NCBI GenBank assembly: GCA_947561715.1 | Contig: OX387199.1 | Span: 18,543,001-18,607,000 of the forward strand | Direction: 5' to 3' | Source of the DNA: Ascidia mentula | Lineage: Eukaryota > Chordata > Ascidiacea > Phlebobranchia > Ascidiidae | Length of the DNA stretch: 64,000 nucleotides | In this document: piece by piece, positions 1 through 19,454 of the stretch | Position numbering within the stretch: the first letter of the stretch is position 1 | Layout of the letters: each line of letters begins with the position of its first letter | Notes under the pieces: model-generated | What the model saw: the letters and a program-made list of their open reading frames with translations, nothing else | Told to the model about the DNA's origin: nothing | The model's database searches: none | Translations under genes and position numbers: made by a program

Positions 1-1635
1 GCAATTCATCTCCTAAAAATCAATATTCATTTTGGTCGATTCACGTTTACTGTGAAAATCTGTACATATACATGCAAAGTATATGTGTTTGTCTCATGTT
101 GACAGTAAATGGCAATGGAATTTTGTATGTACATAATACATGAAGTAAAATGTGGCAATGGAATGCATTATTTTGTCATGTTTTGTGGATCTAATTTGCA
201 AACCTTGAACGAAAGAAGCATTTTTGTGATGCTTGTCAACAAATACCTGCTTAGTGATTGACTCCAACTAAAATGCAGAGAAATTAGAGTGCAGTTGTTT
301 AGTAATTGCCCAAATGTATGGCCTTTATGGTCTACAATTATGTTGTCTTTGACAGTCAAGTGATAGGGTCAGGTAAGTGCATGTGTTGGTTTATGCATAC
401 ATGAGTAATGGCTGCAATCTGTCTGTGAGCCCACATACATGGTGATTTACAGCTATGGATGGAACTACGGAAATTGCTTTTTATAGACTTAACTGTGTGG
501 GCAAAATACAACACTTTTTTAGTCTGTGAGTCACCCATGTGTCAATACAAATGTTGTTTGTTTTTGGTTTTCTGCAAGTGCTGGTTTTGGTCAATCATTT
601 TTCAACCAATTAGTTGCACAGATAAATTCAACTGCAATTAAATTGTTTTGCTAAAATTGTAACCTAATGTTTGTTGTTGCTTTTGTTGCCAACTGAGTGA
701 CCAACAGATTTTTTGTTGCATATATTATACCCCTTTTTCATTTGTAGAATAAGAAATTTAGAAAGCACATACATTAGAGTACTTTTACATGTGTATTGTC
801 GATATTGGCAGCTGAGAATATATTCTCACATATTTTAAAACAATCACTTCCCTTTAACCAATAGATCGCAACATGCAGTACGAACAGAATACATTTATAG
901 TAGGGGAAGATGTCAGGGTTCTTACTTGTTTATATTGCCAGTGATAGACTTCCTCAATAAGTGTCACCATGTCGCTTACACTACACAAAAGCGCAGGCTC
1001 ATGTCACTTATAATCGCATGTCAGAACACGTTTAAACAGGGTTTATGTTTGTGGTCGAGTCGGCTATGATTGTTGATCGATGGTTTTTGTCGGACTCACT
1101 TTCTTAACACTTTCATTATATCCCCAGAATATATAAAAGTGTTTTGATTTCAAGTGTATATTTATTGAAGGAAATTTTGCCTTGAAACCGATTCCATGTC
1201 ATGTGTTATCTGTTACTTCTGCCCTCAGTGTAGCTTGACCAATAAATTCCACACCTGAAATCAATAATCCACTTTTCTTGGTTTTCCAAACGTGCTTTCT
1301 TATGCTGTATTATTTGCTTGGGAATGATACTACTAAATATCTTTTTACAAAGGAACCTTAGGTTGGCTATTGGCGTGTTTTCCACTTCATTGTCTCTCCA
1401 CATTTATTTTACCACTAATAAGTCCTAATTTTTGAACAGAAACAAAATGCAGCATAGATGTTATGCATTTTTCTTATAGATGGATTTAACAAAATTGGAT
1501 GTAAATGTTGGACAAACTATTGAAAATGTTTAGAACTTAGCATATATTATATATATATTAATAAAGTGTGCAAATTTGTAACTTTATTTTGTCAACTCGA
1601 GCATAAAAATATAATTATGATGTTTATGTTTGTAG
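1..1635 (+). other. Intron or upstream region of the ERK gene
   Basis: AT-rich DNA that ends in the splice acceptor of the first visible ERK exon (AG at 1634-1635). I searched it for the missing kinase exons (glycine loop, VAIK lysine, HRDLKPSN) and saw none. The short open frames here have no recognisable protein character. It is best read as one long intron whose 5' exon lies before the window. Confidence 0.6.
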
Positions 1636-3374
<1,739 letters not shown>

Positions 3375-5362
3375 GTTGCCTGATTAGCACCGATCCCGTT
3401 GTTCCTCATTTTGACTCTGCAGCCATCCACTACATGTACATAGCAAGCTACTATGCTGCGAATCACGCAGCTCGACCCCAAGTGAATAAAAAGCACATCA
3501 AGTTTCATGTGGTGTATTTTGCGTTTTCTATTTCGCCCTAAAAGAGTACAGCAGTGTGTTTTGTTATTTTTTGTCTGGAGGGACTGCAATGGAAAAAGCA
3601 TGTTAGGATTTTTGTGCCATTTTTGTTTGGACTTTAGATTTTTTGATTTTGAATTAGCGTAAAATCCCTCACTTTTCGATGCAAGATTATGATTGTCTTC
3701 ACAAAGATTGAGAGTCCCTTGCCTTTATGTTCACTGAATGCACAAACGTTTAGAAATTGTTGCATTTTTCTGAAGGATTTTGTTTGTCACAGAAGGGTTT
3801 GCACAAAACCTAATCCCCTTCTTTGATGGACAACCAATCAGAATACAGAATTGTTATTTTATACGCTTATGTTCAAAATTAAAAAAAAAAATTGTTGATA
3901 TTGTATATTTGGAATAACAAAAAAAATTTATCGAAATACCTTGGGTGTAAGGTTTGGAATTTAGTTTCTGCCTCAACCCTGTGTTCTTGGTACATACACT
4001 TATAAGTTACTATAGACATGTTTGTGTATTTGTGGTTTGAAAGGCACTTGGACATGTGTTCATCAGAATTTAAGTTTTCGGCAAAGAGAAGTGCTTTGTT
4101 TTGGCCGGCGTCAAAAACTTCTGTATTTGCCACATGTCCTTGCTCTCCTGTACATTTTTACATAGTGCTTTCGTCAATGCTTCGTTTGTTCTTTGGATAA
4201 GCAGCTTGTTTGAGGCTGTTTCAAATTATAATATCTTTAATTTTTGCCTTTTTTGCTTTTGTCGAGCAGTGTACCATAGTTTCCCACAAAAATCATTCTT
4301 TCAGCTTCCAGACCATGCTTTGTATAATTAATTTTTTAAAAACCAAATATATATGCGTGTGTATTGTCCAATTGATTAACCCCACTTAACCAACTTTGAC
4401 CTACTTCCAATTTGTGTCTGTCATAAACCTTGCTCCAAACTGTAAATAATTAAGTGGACGAGCATTGTTGTGTTGCTATTATTTGTATTTCTAATAATTC
4501 AAACTTGACCAAGCTTTCAACATGGAAACATTGCTCTAATTTGTTTCTTTTCGCACAATTTTGCGTGTAATAAAATCTAGCAGGACTGCACCCAGTATGG
4601 AGTGTTTTAAAAAAACAACAAAATACAGTAAGAGGTAATAAATACAGGCTACAACTTCATCGCCATGTTCACTTGCATCTCAAAAACTTGATGTCAACAA
4701 CAGTTTTAAGACAAGTGGTTTTTGAACTTTTCGAAACTGCAAATTTCTTCTCCATTTTGTAGCTCGGACAACATCATATTTAAATCACATACAAGCAATA
4801 GAGCCAACAATATTTATTTACGGTGAGCTGCAGACAGGGCAACTGTTTCTACCTAACAGGGAGCAACAAAGTGGAAGTCTTGCTTGGCTATTTAGCTGAA
4901 AAGATTGTTGAAAGTTACACCATGGCTGCACTAATAAGACCTATTGGGTGGAAACAGTGGCCCCGTCTGCTGTTCACCAAATAGTAATATTTAAAAGTTA
5001 ACACTAAATGAATTATCATGTTCCAAGCACAATTCTCAACTAAAACTTTCCAAATTTGCAAAATCTTTAAGTAAAGATATTTATTGGAGGTTTGTACCCC
5101 GGTTAAACAACCTCAGTGCCAGTAAAAAAATTACTAAATTTAGCACCAATTGAAATAGCCATCAAAATTACTACTATTACAACTTGGTATCATGGCAAGA
5201 GCACATAAATTATCTTATTCTATAAACTTTTGTTCTTTACAATTTACACAGTAATAACTCGATGTTAAACAGAAATAAATACAACTGCTTGTTAGAATAC
5301 AATCTATCACAAGTATAAGCTTTATAGGGAATGCAGGAGAAATATCACACAATAGGAATCGC
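3375..5362. other. Intergenic region between convergent ERK and CHID1
   Basis: AT-rich, no convincing coding frame. The left part should be the ERK 3' UTR; an AATAAA lies near 4568 on the plus strand. A diverged MITE copy occupies about 4822-4979. The rest holds nothing I can name. Confidence 0.5.
4822..4979. repeat. MITE family M1, diverged copy 1
   Basis: Starts GTGAGCTGCAGACAGGGCAA followed by CTGTTTC-like sequence and ends with its inverted counterpart (GGAAACAGTGG, then GTCTGCTGTTCACC). It shares the internal CAAAGTGGAAGTCTTGCTTGG with the copy at 23307-23531. Internally deleted relative to that copy. Confidence 0.7.
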
Positions 5363-8300
5363 TTATAAGAGGTCATAAAAATAGTCAAGACCTTGTCCTA
5401 TTTCCCAAATGGCAATTCCAGTTCCCAGCTCTTGGGCCAATTCGACACGCATCTGAATCGACTGAAACATAAAATAAACGGTTGCCAATCCCCACTACCA
5501 AAACTAAAAAAACACAAAGAAAAATCTAAACTGGTTCATTAGTTTTGCCCGTGCAGGTGAAATCGATTTTTCAATGTTTATAATAAACCAACTGAATTAA
5601 ATATTGAAAAAATACTGTTTTAAATGTAAGATTATCTATTGACAACTTGGAAAATAAAGCCCAGCCTTAGTGACATCAATTTGATGAAAGTTTTCAATAC
5701 TTCTTGGAGAAAGCCGTGGATTGATGTCAGATTTAGAATAATATTATTTTAATTCTTTATGTGTTTACAATAATCAGTACATACAAACATGTTTATCATG
5801 TATACTGTTGACAATATGATTACGAACCTAATGCACACCTTAAGATCTTGCATAATGTTGAAACGGAGTCCTAACTAGTCTTACTTTAAGTGTTGGAAAC
5901 ATTATGAAAGTAGATGCTTCAGTCCCAACATTTTGTTGTACGACGTGCTCCTGACTTGAAGGTTCCCAGTGAAAGTCAGAACTATATCTCTGCAACACTT
6001 TTATATACCTTAAATGCAAAGAAGTAGACATTGTAAACATCAATTATCATAATATTCTGGAATAATGGAATTCTTATTAGTTCAAATGAGCATATTATTT
6101 TAGAAAAAATTAAATGAATTCTTTCCACTAATAATGTTTTCTTCAATGAAACACTTACTGTTCTCCTATAACAGGTGCACCACCTTGTGCCGAAAACAGG
6201 TAGCCATAGAAATTGAGTCCTAGCAGGATCTTTTTCCGATTCTCCTGCTCAGGATCAAGGTTTTCTACACAAGCTTTCATCCACGATAAGGGAGCGTTGG
6301 GTCCAAGTTTTCCAGAACCCACAGAGAAATCATATGTCATCAAACTGAACGCATCAACAAGTGGTGCCAACTGAGTGAAGTCGTCTCTTGTAAATGAAGT
6401 CGATTTACCCCTAAATAAAAACAAGACAAAATAGTCAGATCATGCCTGTTTTGTCACCTAATGATGGTTTAGGAGATTATCTCCATTAATAAAATACAAA
6501 ATAAGGCCAATGGAAAGAACATGTTTCTATAAGTTCTATAAGTTTTGTTTAGCCATATACAAACCATATCGCATACTTTAAATCTATCTGACTCTAAGTA
6601 AATACAGTATTATGTTCATAAATATTAGATTTAGATTTTAAATTCAGTAGCAGCAAAAACAGTGTATATTGCAATCTTTGTGTCACTTACTCAACACTGA
6701 TTGGAGGAGGAATGACAAATACCAGAGTCAGATCTTTGTCTCGGAAGATTTCACTCACATGCGTCATAACATGGATCACCTCCCTAAAAAAACACATTTT
6801 ACTCCCTTAAAGTGATAAAAAAAGAGATTTTTGACATAATTTTGTGCTTATAAACCTTACCCAAACTATATTTAATGACACTATCATGTACATATAACCT
6901 AAGATTGCATCAATCACTGACTTGCTTTTTTTCGGTGGCATTTGGCTCCATAGTTCAAAAACTGCACCATCCATGTTATATTCAAACAGAGATTTTGTAA
7001 TGGTATCTACCATGTCTTCAATTTCATCTTCGCTTGCAAAGAGAGATTTAAAATCATTGCCTGTCCATCCATCAAAAAGTATTCTGGGCACTGGCAAAAG
7101 CATATGGAACTGAGCATGTAGTTAATACTTCAATAAAAATACAATTTCAACCAATGATTCAGACATCGCCAATCATTTTAAACAACTCTATGACAGAGCT
7201 ATTCTACTTAAACCAGCAAACTGTAACAAGTAGTATTTCCATTTTTATATCAAACCACCTTATATTTTTTGATTTAAAAATACATGCAATGAGACAAAAC
7301 ACACGATGCCACAAACAAACAATGTTTGTTCATGTTTTGAACATTGTCAAAGTGATTGGAACATTGTAAAGGAATGTAGCCAACTTACATATTTGTGTGT
7401 CTGAATTTGTGTTTCTCACGTCTTTCACCCAACCTGCAACATTAGAATTTTCATTAAGGAAAACATTCCATGGAATTCCAAACTAAAAATGCTAGTACAG
7501 GTTCTGGTTCAAATTCCTAATACTTAATTTTTGTATTCTATCTTAAATAAAAGAATTTTCAGTAATTTTATCCAACAAATGGCGATTGATTGTCAGTGAG
7601 GGATCAATGCTTTGTATAACTATTTATTTATCAACCAAACTTTCGTAACTCATACACAAAGTACCTTTATCAATGTCATGGGTTCCCGTCACATGGAATT
7701 TACCCCTCGGTTTGCGTTTAATTTGAAGCCATACAGGACTGATCATTGAAAACTTGCCAAACGTTTTTGCCACATCATAACCATGCGAGTTCCACTACAG
7801 AAGATTTTAAGATAAATTTTGTGATTGTTTTCTTATCAACTATTTTGATTATCTTTATTCTTATTGAAACTTACCCAACATAGTGTTAATATAAAAATTA
7901 TTATTGCATACGACAGCTAAATTTGCCACATAAACAATAAGTGGACAGATAAGGAAGAAACCCAATAAAATGTAATTACAGGTGTCACATATCCAAGGAC
8001 TTCGCCGGTTCTGAACCTCCTTATATTTTTTTCCTTCTCACAATATCTAGCATAGTTTTCCACAATGTCATCAGCATTCACATTTTCAACAACAAGCCCT
8101 CGATCAAGAACATTTGTTTTTGAAAACTTTACCTAAAACATGTTGATTTGTTAAACCCATGCAGTTGTATGCACCGCATGGTGCATATATGACGGAACTG
8201 CACCTTTTCAGTGAAAATTAACAAGAGCTAATACAGATGTTGAACGGTGAATGGCTTTCAAATTACTTATTTTCTGTAATTTACTTGTCAATTATAACAT

Positions 8301-8538
8301 GGTTGTTTAAAAAAACTTGCAGATTGTGGTTGTTTTAATTATTAGCGACCGACATGCAGTTACAAGTATAACAACAAAATATTACTCTATCTTGTTGCTT
8401 CCCCACATGTTTTTTCTATACCTTTGATGCTTTTTCCTGTTTTGATTTCTTTTTGTTATTCTTGGACAAGGTTGAAGATGCATAGTACGCACAGGCCAAT
8501 ATCAAACCAACCACGATAACTTTATACAATGCACCCAT
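5363..8538 (-). CDS. CHID1: Chitinase domain-containing protein 1 (GH18, SI-CLP type)
   Basis: Secreted or lysosomal GH18-fold protein that binds saccharides; in vertebrates it partners stabilin-1. Nine coding exons, 5' to 3': 8422-8538, 7980-8132, 7665-7794, 7389-7433, 6918-7090, 6691-6779, 6159-6410, 5885-6008, 5363-5461. They sum to 1,182 nt, 393 aa, the same length as I recall for human CHID1. Residues 1-25 form a hydrophobic signal or anchor followed by a lysine-rich linker. Landmarks: [27 protein letters not shown], the GH18 catalytic-strand counterpart [36 protein letters not shown], and the C-terminal [16 protein letters not shown]. As in vertebrate CHID1 the strand lacks the full DxxDxDxE of active chitinases, so chitinase activity is doubtful. 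The border between exons 5 and 6 (donor near 6918) is chosen because it gives the human spacing; the other borders are clear. Confidence 0.95.
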
Positions 8539-8924
8539 ATTTTTCTGCAACATGAAAGAGAGTTTTTATTTCCAAAATGTTGCCGCTGTACACTATATAT
8601 TACATGGCAGTTTGGTGGACCAACAAAAAAAAATTAATGTACAAAAATCAAGTCTGTGGGATATGATATCACTTTGTCCATTGTTGCAGTATTGGACTGA
8701 GCATTTTGGGTAAACAAGCAATCACATACAAAACAAATAGTCAAAAAATAATACATAACCATACTTGTTTCATAATTACTATATACGATACAAACACAAG
8801 TTTGTGTCAATATATTTCAGAATGCTATTTTACGGAGTTCATTATATATTAAAAATAAATGAATGCCTCCAATTGTTTTTGATACCAAGAGCGTGGAACT
8901 GAGTTAATCTACGATTCATGAGGT
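8539..8924. other. Short spacer between PCNA and CHID1
   Basis: 386 bp between the PCNA stop and the CHID1 start, both on the minus strand. An AATAAA on the minus strand overlaps the PCNA stop codon (8924-8929). No other gene is seen. It must hold the PCNA 3' end and the CHID1 promoter, if CHID1 has its own. Confidence 0.5.
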
Positions 8925-9734
<810 letters not shown>

Positions 9735-10184
9735 TTAAAACTAACTAATGTCAAGTGCCAATTTATGGAGTTGCTGTAATATACGCGTATACCAACATGA
9801 AGTAATGAAGAAAATAACAAAGTTTCATACATGTAGTGTTTTTCTGCATTGCAATTCTCAAAAACATCAAGTGCACCATTACATGTATCACTAAATTAGG
9901 TCACAACAAATCCTTATTTTGTAAATGTTAATGGCGCAGGTATTAGCCTATATCAGAAGCACTGAAGGATGGTCATATCAGATATCACCATATCAGCTTG
10001 ACACAAGTCACCAATTTGCAGTGAAACGCATTGCAAAACCACGCTTAACACATCACAAAATCCATGACATTGAACCATATCTTTAAGCACCATCTTGTGG
10101 TCTAAGACCTTGATAATGAAGTTATACAAAGAGCAAAGCAACACGCGCTCACCGCACCAACTTCTTTTTGGTCTTTGTGGAGTG

Positions 10185-10238
10185 TTTCGCGGGTGTCTTT
10201 GGCGGGAAAATTTCTTCTCATGGCGCAATTTGACGTCA
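10185..10238. promoter_or_regulatory. Putative PCNA promoter sites: two E2F-like motifs and a CRE
   Basis: TTTCGCGG at 10185-10192, TTTGGCGGGAAA at 10198-10209 (a full E2F-type match) and the palindromic CRE TGACGTCA at 10231-10238, packed into 54 bp about 0.5 kb upstream of the PCNA start codon. E2F and CREB/ATF control of PCNA is established in mammals and flies. Its use here is inferred from position only; no transcription start is known. Confidence 0.55.
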
Positions 10239-10654
10239 CAGTTGTTCGTTTTGATTCTTGGTCTATGTTCACCCAAGCATGTCATTTACATGTTTTTTTA
10301 TTTATTTATTCTATGTGGTAATGCGCTGTGGTCAAATATACATTAAGGATGTGCCGGACCGAATCCAAAAATTAACCCTGAATCGTACGTACTCAAATTT
10401 AAACAATGGTGCGGAAGTGTGGACTATCTGATTACGTTGGTATACAGAAATAGATTGTGATACCCGCTGTTACCTGCGAGTTCTCGTGTCTCCGCCGATA
10501 ACTTTTGGTGCGTTTCTGATTTTTAGATTGGTGATCTCTGTACTAGACAGGGATGCTACCGATGTGAACCAAAATTTAGGACGAATAAAATTACGTTGAT
10601 CTAATGTTGCTCAAATTACGTCAAAAAAAACTTCTTACGTTACATAAACCACCT

Positions 10655-10835
10655 TTTCCTGACAAGTCGAAATGAAAAATGAACCTTCCGGTGAGGTTTG
10701 AATTCGCGAGCCTGGGCTAACCAACCCCAGCACTCTTCCAACTAAGCTATATAGGTGCTCGGCGGTTTCACGAGTATTAATGTGGCCGGATGCGCAAGCG
10801 TACAACTTGCCAACCTTCACATATACGTAGGGGAT
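10655..10835 (-). repeat. SINE with internal tRNA-like domain, copy A
   Basis: Reading the minus strand: CTACGTATATGTGAAGGT, then GTTGTACGCTTGCGCATC, then a decayed tRNA-like domain (AGCTTAGTTGGAAGAGTG, GTTAGCCCAGG), then CTTGTCAGGAAAAGGTGG. The same order occurs in the copies near 11.0, 33.7 and 40.4 kb. Confidence 0.75.
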
Positions 10836-10904
10836 CTCTGCCACTATAATTAGACAACGCTGTAATGTATCATACAATGGCATGATTGGCAGGATCGCCC
10901 CACT

Positions 10905-11170
10905 GTGCAGGTCCTTGCTTGGCGATCACAGCTATCGTATTGAGATTATTGGGTATACAGGCTTTGCAGCTTAGCTGGATCAGCCACTTATTTTTCCTGA
11001 CAAATCAAAAATCAAGCTCTCGTTGAGTTTTGAACTCACGACCCTGGGCTAACCAGGACCAACGCTCTGCCGTCCCAGCTACAGGAAGTTATGCGGTTTC
11101 ACGGGGTAAATTGTGGCCGGATACACTGGTTACAAGCGAAAAATAACCACAACGGTTGTCGATGCAAGCG
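10905..11170 (-). repeat. SINE with internal tRNA-like domain, copy B
   Basis: Minus-strand copy. It contains GGTTAGCCCAGGGTCGTGAG and the downstream TTTGTCAGGAAAAATAAGTG, GGCTGATCCAGCTAAGCTG and TTGGCGATC-type tail, so it is longer at its 3' side than copy A. The 5' part (GTATCCGGCCACAATTTACC) is diverged. Confidence 0.7.
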
Positions 11171-11725
11171 CCTATAAAAGGGGATTTCCCAATGGTGTGG
11201 GTGCTAGCGACTGACCAGAGACTATAGCACTTAGTAGTCTCTGGACTGACCTTATCGTGGCCACCCAGTCGTGCTGGCTAAAGCAAAACCTAACTTTAAC
11301 ACAAAACACAAACTTCATCCGTGATCTTTATTGCACTGGTGCAAATCGTACGTATTCGAATCTTGTGTACAACAAGTTATCAACGAGTTGATGATTTCAA
11401 ACTCCTTGTTAAAGCGCCACCCAACAATTAATAAGTGCAAGGTAAAATTTCAGGCAATGTTTGAATGGAGAAGCTCTTGGCTTTGAAATATTAGATAGCA
11501 ACGTTTTCGCTTTAAAAACACAAATCAATTGCTACTTTTATAATAGTCCACATGACTTGTTGTCGAAAAAGGATGATTTTAAAAAATAATTAATTTTATC
11601 TGCTGTCCTACCATGGTCCCACTGGCGTTTTGCACCTGAACAGTGGACCTTAAATCCACATGTACAAAATGCTGCACTTCATGATGACCCCATAGAGGTA
11701 AAATTACAATCAACTGACACCGTTT

Positions 11726-17168
<5,443 letters not shown>

Positions 17169-18204
17169 GTTTTTGGATCAGTTAAATTTTGTAAAACTAT
17201 TGCATTAACATCTGCTGAGAATAAGCAAACCAAAAATGGTTTATGATGTAAATGAACAATATATACAACATGTATTGATGTATATATATATATTGCATAG
17301 CAGTCGACAAAGCAGTAAAAGTTTTTAATCACCAAGGTGCCCATAGATTAATCGATCAAAAGACAGTTTCATAATTGGAAATTAAAGGTTAAGGAGGATT
17401 TTTTGAAAAATTAACAGTTGTGTAAACACAACAAAAAGGGGGCAATGATGTTTTAATGAAACTGAAGCACTACACATTTATTTCAAATACAATAAAAGCT
17501 AATTAAGTGCAAGATCTTGATGTTAATAGATTTTTACACAAAATAACCAAACATGCATTGATGTAATTTTACCCCATAGCATCTTTACCGATAAAACTCG
17601 AAACAAAATAACGTTTTGAACCAAGGCTTTCTATTGTCATGCCAGATTGGAAAGTTTGTTTTTTGCGCGGAGGATTTCGTTTCGGCGATCGTTAATTGCG
17701 CGGACGATCGCAACGTTTTTTGTATGTTAATGCATTAGCTAATTAATATTGCGCGGATTATCGGCGAATTTTCGCAAAAGTGCGCGGAGGATATATCCTC
17801 CGCGCACGACATTTTTTCCAGTCTGGTTGTCATGAAGTATGTATACTACAATCTATAACACAATACTATAGTATATCCATTGTATATATTCTACAAACAA
17901 AAACAAATTTTTAACATATGTGTTGTATGTATGTGTGTTTTCGCTACGGCTAGCAGGCAATTTATTCAAAGAAATAAACTACAATAAGCTGCAAAAACTA
18001 GATTTGCGTGTTTGGAGATCCATGACCCATGTTGATTTTCAACGATTTGATGAAGCGTAACGCGCTCATGGGATGTACAGTTCGTCCAAGCGTGACATTC
18101 AATGATGCGTTGCAAAAAGACATCAGGATCAGCGAAAACATAAAGGAACATTTACTTGTGTTGATTGAGACATATCTTAATTTATATTTGGGTGAAAAGC
18201 AAAA
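17169..18204. other. Divergent intergenic spacer between CDK8 and the small plus-strand gene
   Basis: Contains the 5' flanks of two oppositely transcribed genes and so, presumably, both promoters. A GC-rich palindromic block sits at 17640-17832. From 17998 to 18226 the DNA is open in more than one frame on both strands, without recognisable protein similarity; I treat this as leader sequence of the plus-strand gene. Confidence 0.5.
17640..17832. repeat. GC-rich palindromic block, possible MITE or shared promoter element
   Basis: Four occurrences of GCGCGGA within about 130 bp and a perfect 28-bp palindrome at 17780-17807 (GTGCGCGGAGGATA and its complement). The block is bounded by CCAGATTGGAAA on the left and the near-inverted TTTCCAGTCTGG on the right, which argues for a small inserted element. 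Its position between divergent genes also permits a regulatory role. No other copy is seen in this window. Confidence 0.5.
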
Positions 18205-19454
18205 ATGCGGTTCCTCTTCCAAGCAGGTAAAGAAATGTTATTATGTTCATTGCTTCACTTGCTATAGCTACTAATTTACCATGAAAATTCGACATTGGTT
18301 ATGTCGTCAATGTCAGGCCTAATTTCTCATTGGAAAATTGAATTACACTTCATAATGTGGATTATGTGGATTTGGCCACATTCGCAATTTAGATATGGGT
18401 ACAGTTTGTTGCTAATGCATGATTTTGGACAGAAAATCTTGAAGTTGTTTAGCCCAAAGAAGATATTTATGAAGTATTTTTTTTCTTGTAAAATTTAGCA
18501 AGCAAATACCGATGTGGATTGCTAAACTCTTCATTAAAACAAGCAAAAATGCAGCGTAACTGCAAGGTATCTCTGGCTTTCTTTGAAAAGCATTGGGTAT
18601 TAGTTATGGACTGAAAGTGATGGCATTTAAAATCATAATGCAAGTTTAAAGAAATGCAAAGGGAAAAAGTTTCATTTGATTTGTTTCTCTTTCAGGAAGA
18701 AGCCTGCTTTACAGACGAACATCAAGTCTAACACCAAAAAGGAATGTGGCATTGGATAAAGACAATTATTCAGTAAAACATCCAGAACTTTATGTCATAA
18801 TCCCTGCTCTCCTGTTATGTGCATATAATGTATATCTGGTAAGTCAAAATTTTGATTGAGTTTGCTAGAAAAAAGCTTTTTCAAAAAAATAAACATGTGT
18901 TGTAATTATGATCAGTTCAAAAACAATGGCAAATATTTTGACCCTTGTGATTAAAGAATGAAAGAAAATGAATCAATTTAAAAACTAATGGCCCCTGGCA
19001 GGCTGTTGATCGCAACCATATTGATATGATAAATTGTTATCAATAAACATCCACCATCTGAGCTGTCCACAGATCGCTTTGTGGAATTTAACATATAATC
19101 ATATTTTGACTCTTTTCCCCAAAACATAGCTCTAGTAAGTAAAAAGTTTTTGATGCAAATATGGGATGTATTACATATCTGGAAATACATGTTGGGCTGT
19201 GTGTAAAATAATATAACTTAATCAAAACATGTTTGTAATTGGCATATGCCGGGGTTGTCAGTAATTTTCCACGGTCATGTATAAACCATGGAGGCCAATT
19301 CATATTTTCAAATTTAAAGTCAGAAATTTTTCAGGCTGACGTTGTCAAAAGAAACGATGAAGAATTTGAAATCAACTCTATGTCCCTTGCAGAAAGACCA
19401 AGAGAACCAGATTTGAAATACTTGCGGTCACATGACATGAAAATGCGTCGATAA
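18205..19454 (+). CDS. Small single-pass membrane protein with mitochondrial-type N-terminus, family unknown
   Basis: Three exons join in frame: 18205-18226, 18696-18838 and 19335-19454, all GT-AG with good donors (GTAAAG, GTAAGT), giving 94 aa. The N-terminus MRFLFQAGRSLLYRRTSSL is rich in Arg, Ser and Leu with no acidic residue, as in mitochondrial presequences. One hydrophobic segment follows (about residues 37-55, YVIIPALLLCAYNVYL), then a charged C-terminal tail with REPDLKYLRSHDMKMRR. Size and plan resemble small accessory subunits or assembly factors of the respiratory chain, but I could not match it to a named one and assign no function. The start is the only ATG in frame in exon 1; a longer frame from 18029 uses a different phase and stops at once in exon 2. 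The gene is divergent from CDK8 and convergent with PIKfyve. Confidence 0.7.

Noticed and set aside
18029..18274. 81-codon plus-strand frame starting at 18029
   Set aside because: It shares the donor at 18226 with the 94-aa gene, but its phase meets a stop 12 codons into the next exon, while the 18205 start gives a clean in-phase protein.
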